From an uncultured Bacilli bacterium (lineage in GTDB: Bacteria > Bacillota_I > Bacilli_A > RF39 > UBA660): 37,773 nt of DNA. Made by a program: the position numbers and the translations under genes. Positions 36,667 to 37,773 of this stretch are shown in pieces. Positions within the stretch are counted from its first letter, which is position 1, and each line of letters starts with the position of its first letter. Below the pieces are notes generated by a model that was not told the DNA's origin, did not search any database, and saw only the letters and a list, made by a program, of their open reading frames with translations. The DNA is taken from contig CALVRD010000007.1 of assembly GCA_944358435.1 (NCBI GenBank), positions 1 through 37,773 of the forward strand, in the 5' to 3' direction.

Positions 36667-37704
36667 ATGAAAACAGAAATTAATAATGTACCGGAATTAG
36701 CAGGCCTAACAGAAAAATTAATAGCTAGCTCGAATGAGCTAACTGAATCTCTCGATAATTTAAAATCAATTGTAGGAAGAGCTAAAGATTATGATGGAAT
36801 TGACGTAACAACTGCCGGTAATATATTAAAGAACAATTTAAAAGTTTTATCTAATGACATGAAAAATGCAGCAAAAAATATGAAAAGTTATTCAACTGGA
36901 ATAGAAAACCTAGATGTTGATGACTTTACTACACAAAGTGACACCTTCTCTTTATCTTTAGGAAATAAAATTGGTGGATTTATATCGGGAATTGTAACTT
37001 CCTATACAACAGGACTAGATAAAATAGGTAAAGCTATAATGGTTCCATTTACAAATAATGATGAAAATAGTAATAGTAATAATCAATCAGAAATGCAAAG
37101 TACACCAGAAGGTCAAAAAAACTCTGTTGCAATCCCTAGATCAGAATATGTAAATCCAAACCCAGAATTAAAAGAGACTGGAAACCTAAGAGATAAAATA
37201 ACTCAAAGGACAACATATACAACAAACAAAGGAACAGTTGTTATTTCTCCAGGAGATCCAAACGTTGATTTAGACTTAAGTGTATATCATAATAATCCCG
37301 CAACTGGATTTCAAGTTACTACTGGAAATCCGACTTATGAACTAAGTCAACAAGATCTTCAATTGATGTATGGTTTAGTAGCATCAGAAAGTGACAAAAC
37401 ATATGATGATGCTCTTGGTGTTGCTACAACAATTCTTAATAGATGTGAAACATCTAACTGGGTTAACGCTCATTCTCAAAACCCAATTGAACAAATAACT
37501 GCACCTGGCCAATTTGAAGTATACTCTAAAGGAACTTATAAGCAATGGCAAACTAGAGAACTTCCAGAAACAGTTGTAAAAGCTGTTAATGACGCCTTAT
37601 CCGGAGTAAGAAATCATGATTATTGCTATTTTAGATCTAATGGATCAAATAGTTATTCTGATAATATGATCACACAAACAGGTAATAGATATGGATATAA
37701 ATAG
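36667..37704 (+). CDS. WXG/LXG-like protein with SleB-type cell-wall hydrolase domain
   Basis: The 345-aa protein has no signal peptide. Residues 1-90 are alpha-helical and soluble, like the WXG100/LXG N-terminal modules of type VII secreted proteins. Residues 98-125 are Gly-rich and mildly hydrophobic. A low-complexity Asn/Ser/Pro linker follows to about 225. Residues 228-345 resemble the SleB/CwlJ hydrolase family: LMYGLVASESDKTYDDALGVATTILNR, with Glu241 at the catalytic Glu position, then PGQFEVYSKG and CYFRSN. It may cut peptidoglycan. It is transcribed divergently from the recombinases and is the only cargo gene seen. No immunity gene is visible. Confidence 0.75.
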   Translation: MKTEINNVPELAGLTEKLIASSNELTESLDNLKSIVGRAKDYDGIDVTTAGNILKNNLKVLSNDMKNAAKNMKSYSTGIENLDVDDFTTQSDTFSLSLGNKIGGFISGIVTSYTTGLDKIGKAIMVPFTNNDENSNSNNQSEMQSTPEGQKNSVAIPRSEYVNPNPELKETGNLRDKITQRTTYTTNKGTVVISPGDPNVDLDLSVYHNNPATGFQVTTGNPTYELSQQDLQLMYGLVASESDKTYDDALGVATTILNRCETSNWVNAHSQNPIEQITAPGQFEVYSKGTYKQWQTRELPETVVKAVNDALSGVRNHDYCYFRSNGSNSYSDNMITQTGNRYGYK

Positions 37705-37742
37705 TAAAAATATGTAAAACAAGTTTTTTCACATAGAATATA

Positions 37743-37773
37743 TGATATAATTAATACAAAATAAAGGAGGAAT
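37743..37773 (+). promoter_or_regulatory. Promoter and ribosome binding site of the next gene
   Basis: An extended -10, TGATATAAT (37743-37751), and AAAGGAGG near the window end indicate a further rightward gene starting just beyond the edge. Confidence 0.55.

Larger units (their letters stand above)
32977..37773. mobile_element. Left part of a putative skin-like element inserted in yabG
   Basis: From the yabG break rightwards, the window holds two serine recombinases, a 41-aa ORF and a divergent WXG/SleB-type gene, none of them part of the conserved sporulation/ribosome neighbourhood. The sequence is visibly more AT-rich than the housekeeping genes. The right boundary, the other att site and the N-terminal half of yabG are not in the window. 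Whether it is excised in sporulation is inference. Confidence 0.6.

Noticed and set aside
32974-37773. Search for the N-terminal half of yabG and a second copy of the palindrome
   Set aside because: No minus-strand stretch resembling the YabG N-terminus and no second matching palindrome was found. The other end must lie outside the window, if it exists.
1-37773. CRISPR arrays, rRNA and insertion sequences
   Set aside because: No regularly spaced repeats, rRNA-like sequence or DDE/HUH transposase was seen.

Overview
The window is a strongly AT-rich stretch of a low-GC Gram-positive (Bacillota) chromosome. Almost every gene lies on the minus strand. Reading that strand from right to left, the order is yabG (3' part), veg, spoVG, yabP, yabQ, divIC, tilS, ftsH, mscL, dusB, an RDD protein, lysS, a transporter, clpC, cysS, mrnC, rlmB, sigH, a kinase-like gene, secE, nusG, rplK, rplA, rplJ, rplL, ybxB, rpoB, rpoC, a membrane protein, rpsL, rpsG, fusA. 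This is the Bacillus subtilis order from yabG to fusA with many genes missing, so it looks like a compacted Bacilli-type genome. UGA is used as a stop (yabG) and Trp is TGG where checked, so the standard bacterial code applies and this is not a Mycoplasma-type code. YabG, YabP, YabQ and SpoVG point to an endospore former, probably an uncultured gut-type member of the Bacilli/Erysipelotrichia/RF39 area. The placement is inference.

Positions 1-15639 hold the translation and transcription core: the str operon (rpsL-rpsG-fusA, own promoter), ybxB-rpoB-rpoC (promoter followed at once by an attenuator-like hairpin, UUCG-loop terminator after rpoC), rplJ-rplL behind a clear L10 leader with an attenuator, rplK-rplA, and secE-nusG. 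Positions 15652-21862 hold a degenerate kinase-like tail-anchored protein, sigH, rlmB, mrnC, cysS and clpC. Positions 21997-31140 hold a DcuC/YfcC-type transporter, lysS, an RDD membrane protein, dusB, mscL, ftsH, tilS and divIC. Positions 31220-32973 hold the sporulation block yabQ-yabP, spoVG, veg and the 3' part of yabG.

The most interesting region is 32443-37773. YabG keeps its catalytic half but is cut just before its conserved Asp-Gly-Asp motif. About 117 N-terminal residues are absent, an in-frame stop lies two codons upstream, and no ribosome binding site precedes the fragment. The break falls inside a 25-bp imperfect palindrome (32965-32989). Beyond it lie two overlapping genes for large serine recombinases, a 41-aa leader ORF in the same direction, and a divergent gene coding for a WXG/LXG-like helical domain joined to a SleB-type cell-wall hydrolase. 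This is the layout of a skin-type element (as in sigK) inserted into a late sporulation gene and perhaps excised during sporulation. The missing N-terminal half of yabG and the second attachment site would lie past the right edge of the window, so the model is untested here.

Minor oddities are an Ile at a normally invariant Pro of ribosomal protein S12, a very acidic RpoB tail, a Rho_N/SAP-like C-terminal motif on FtsH, and several terminators folded over the stop codon of the gene they end.
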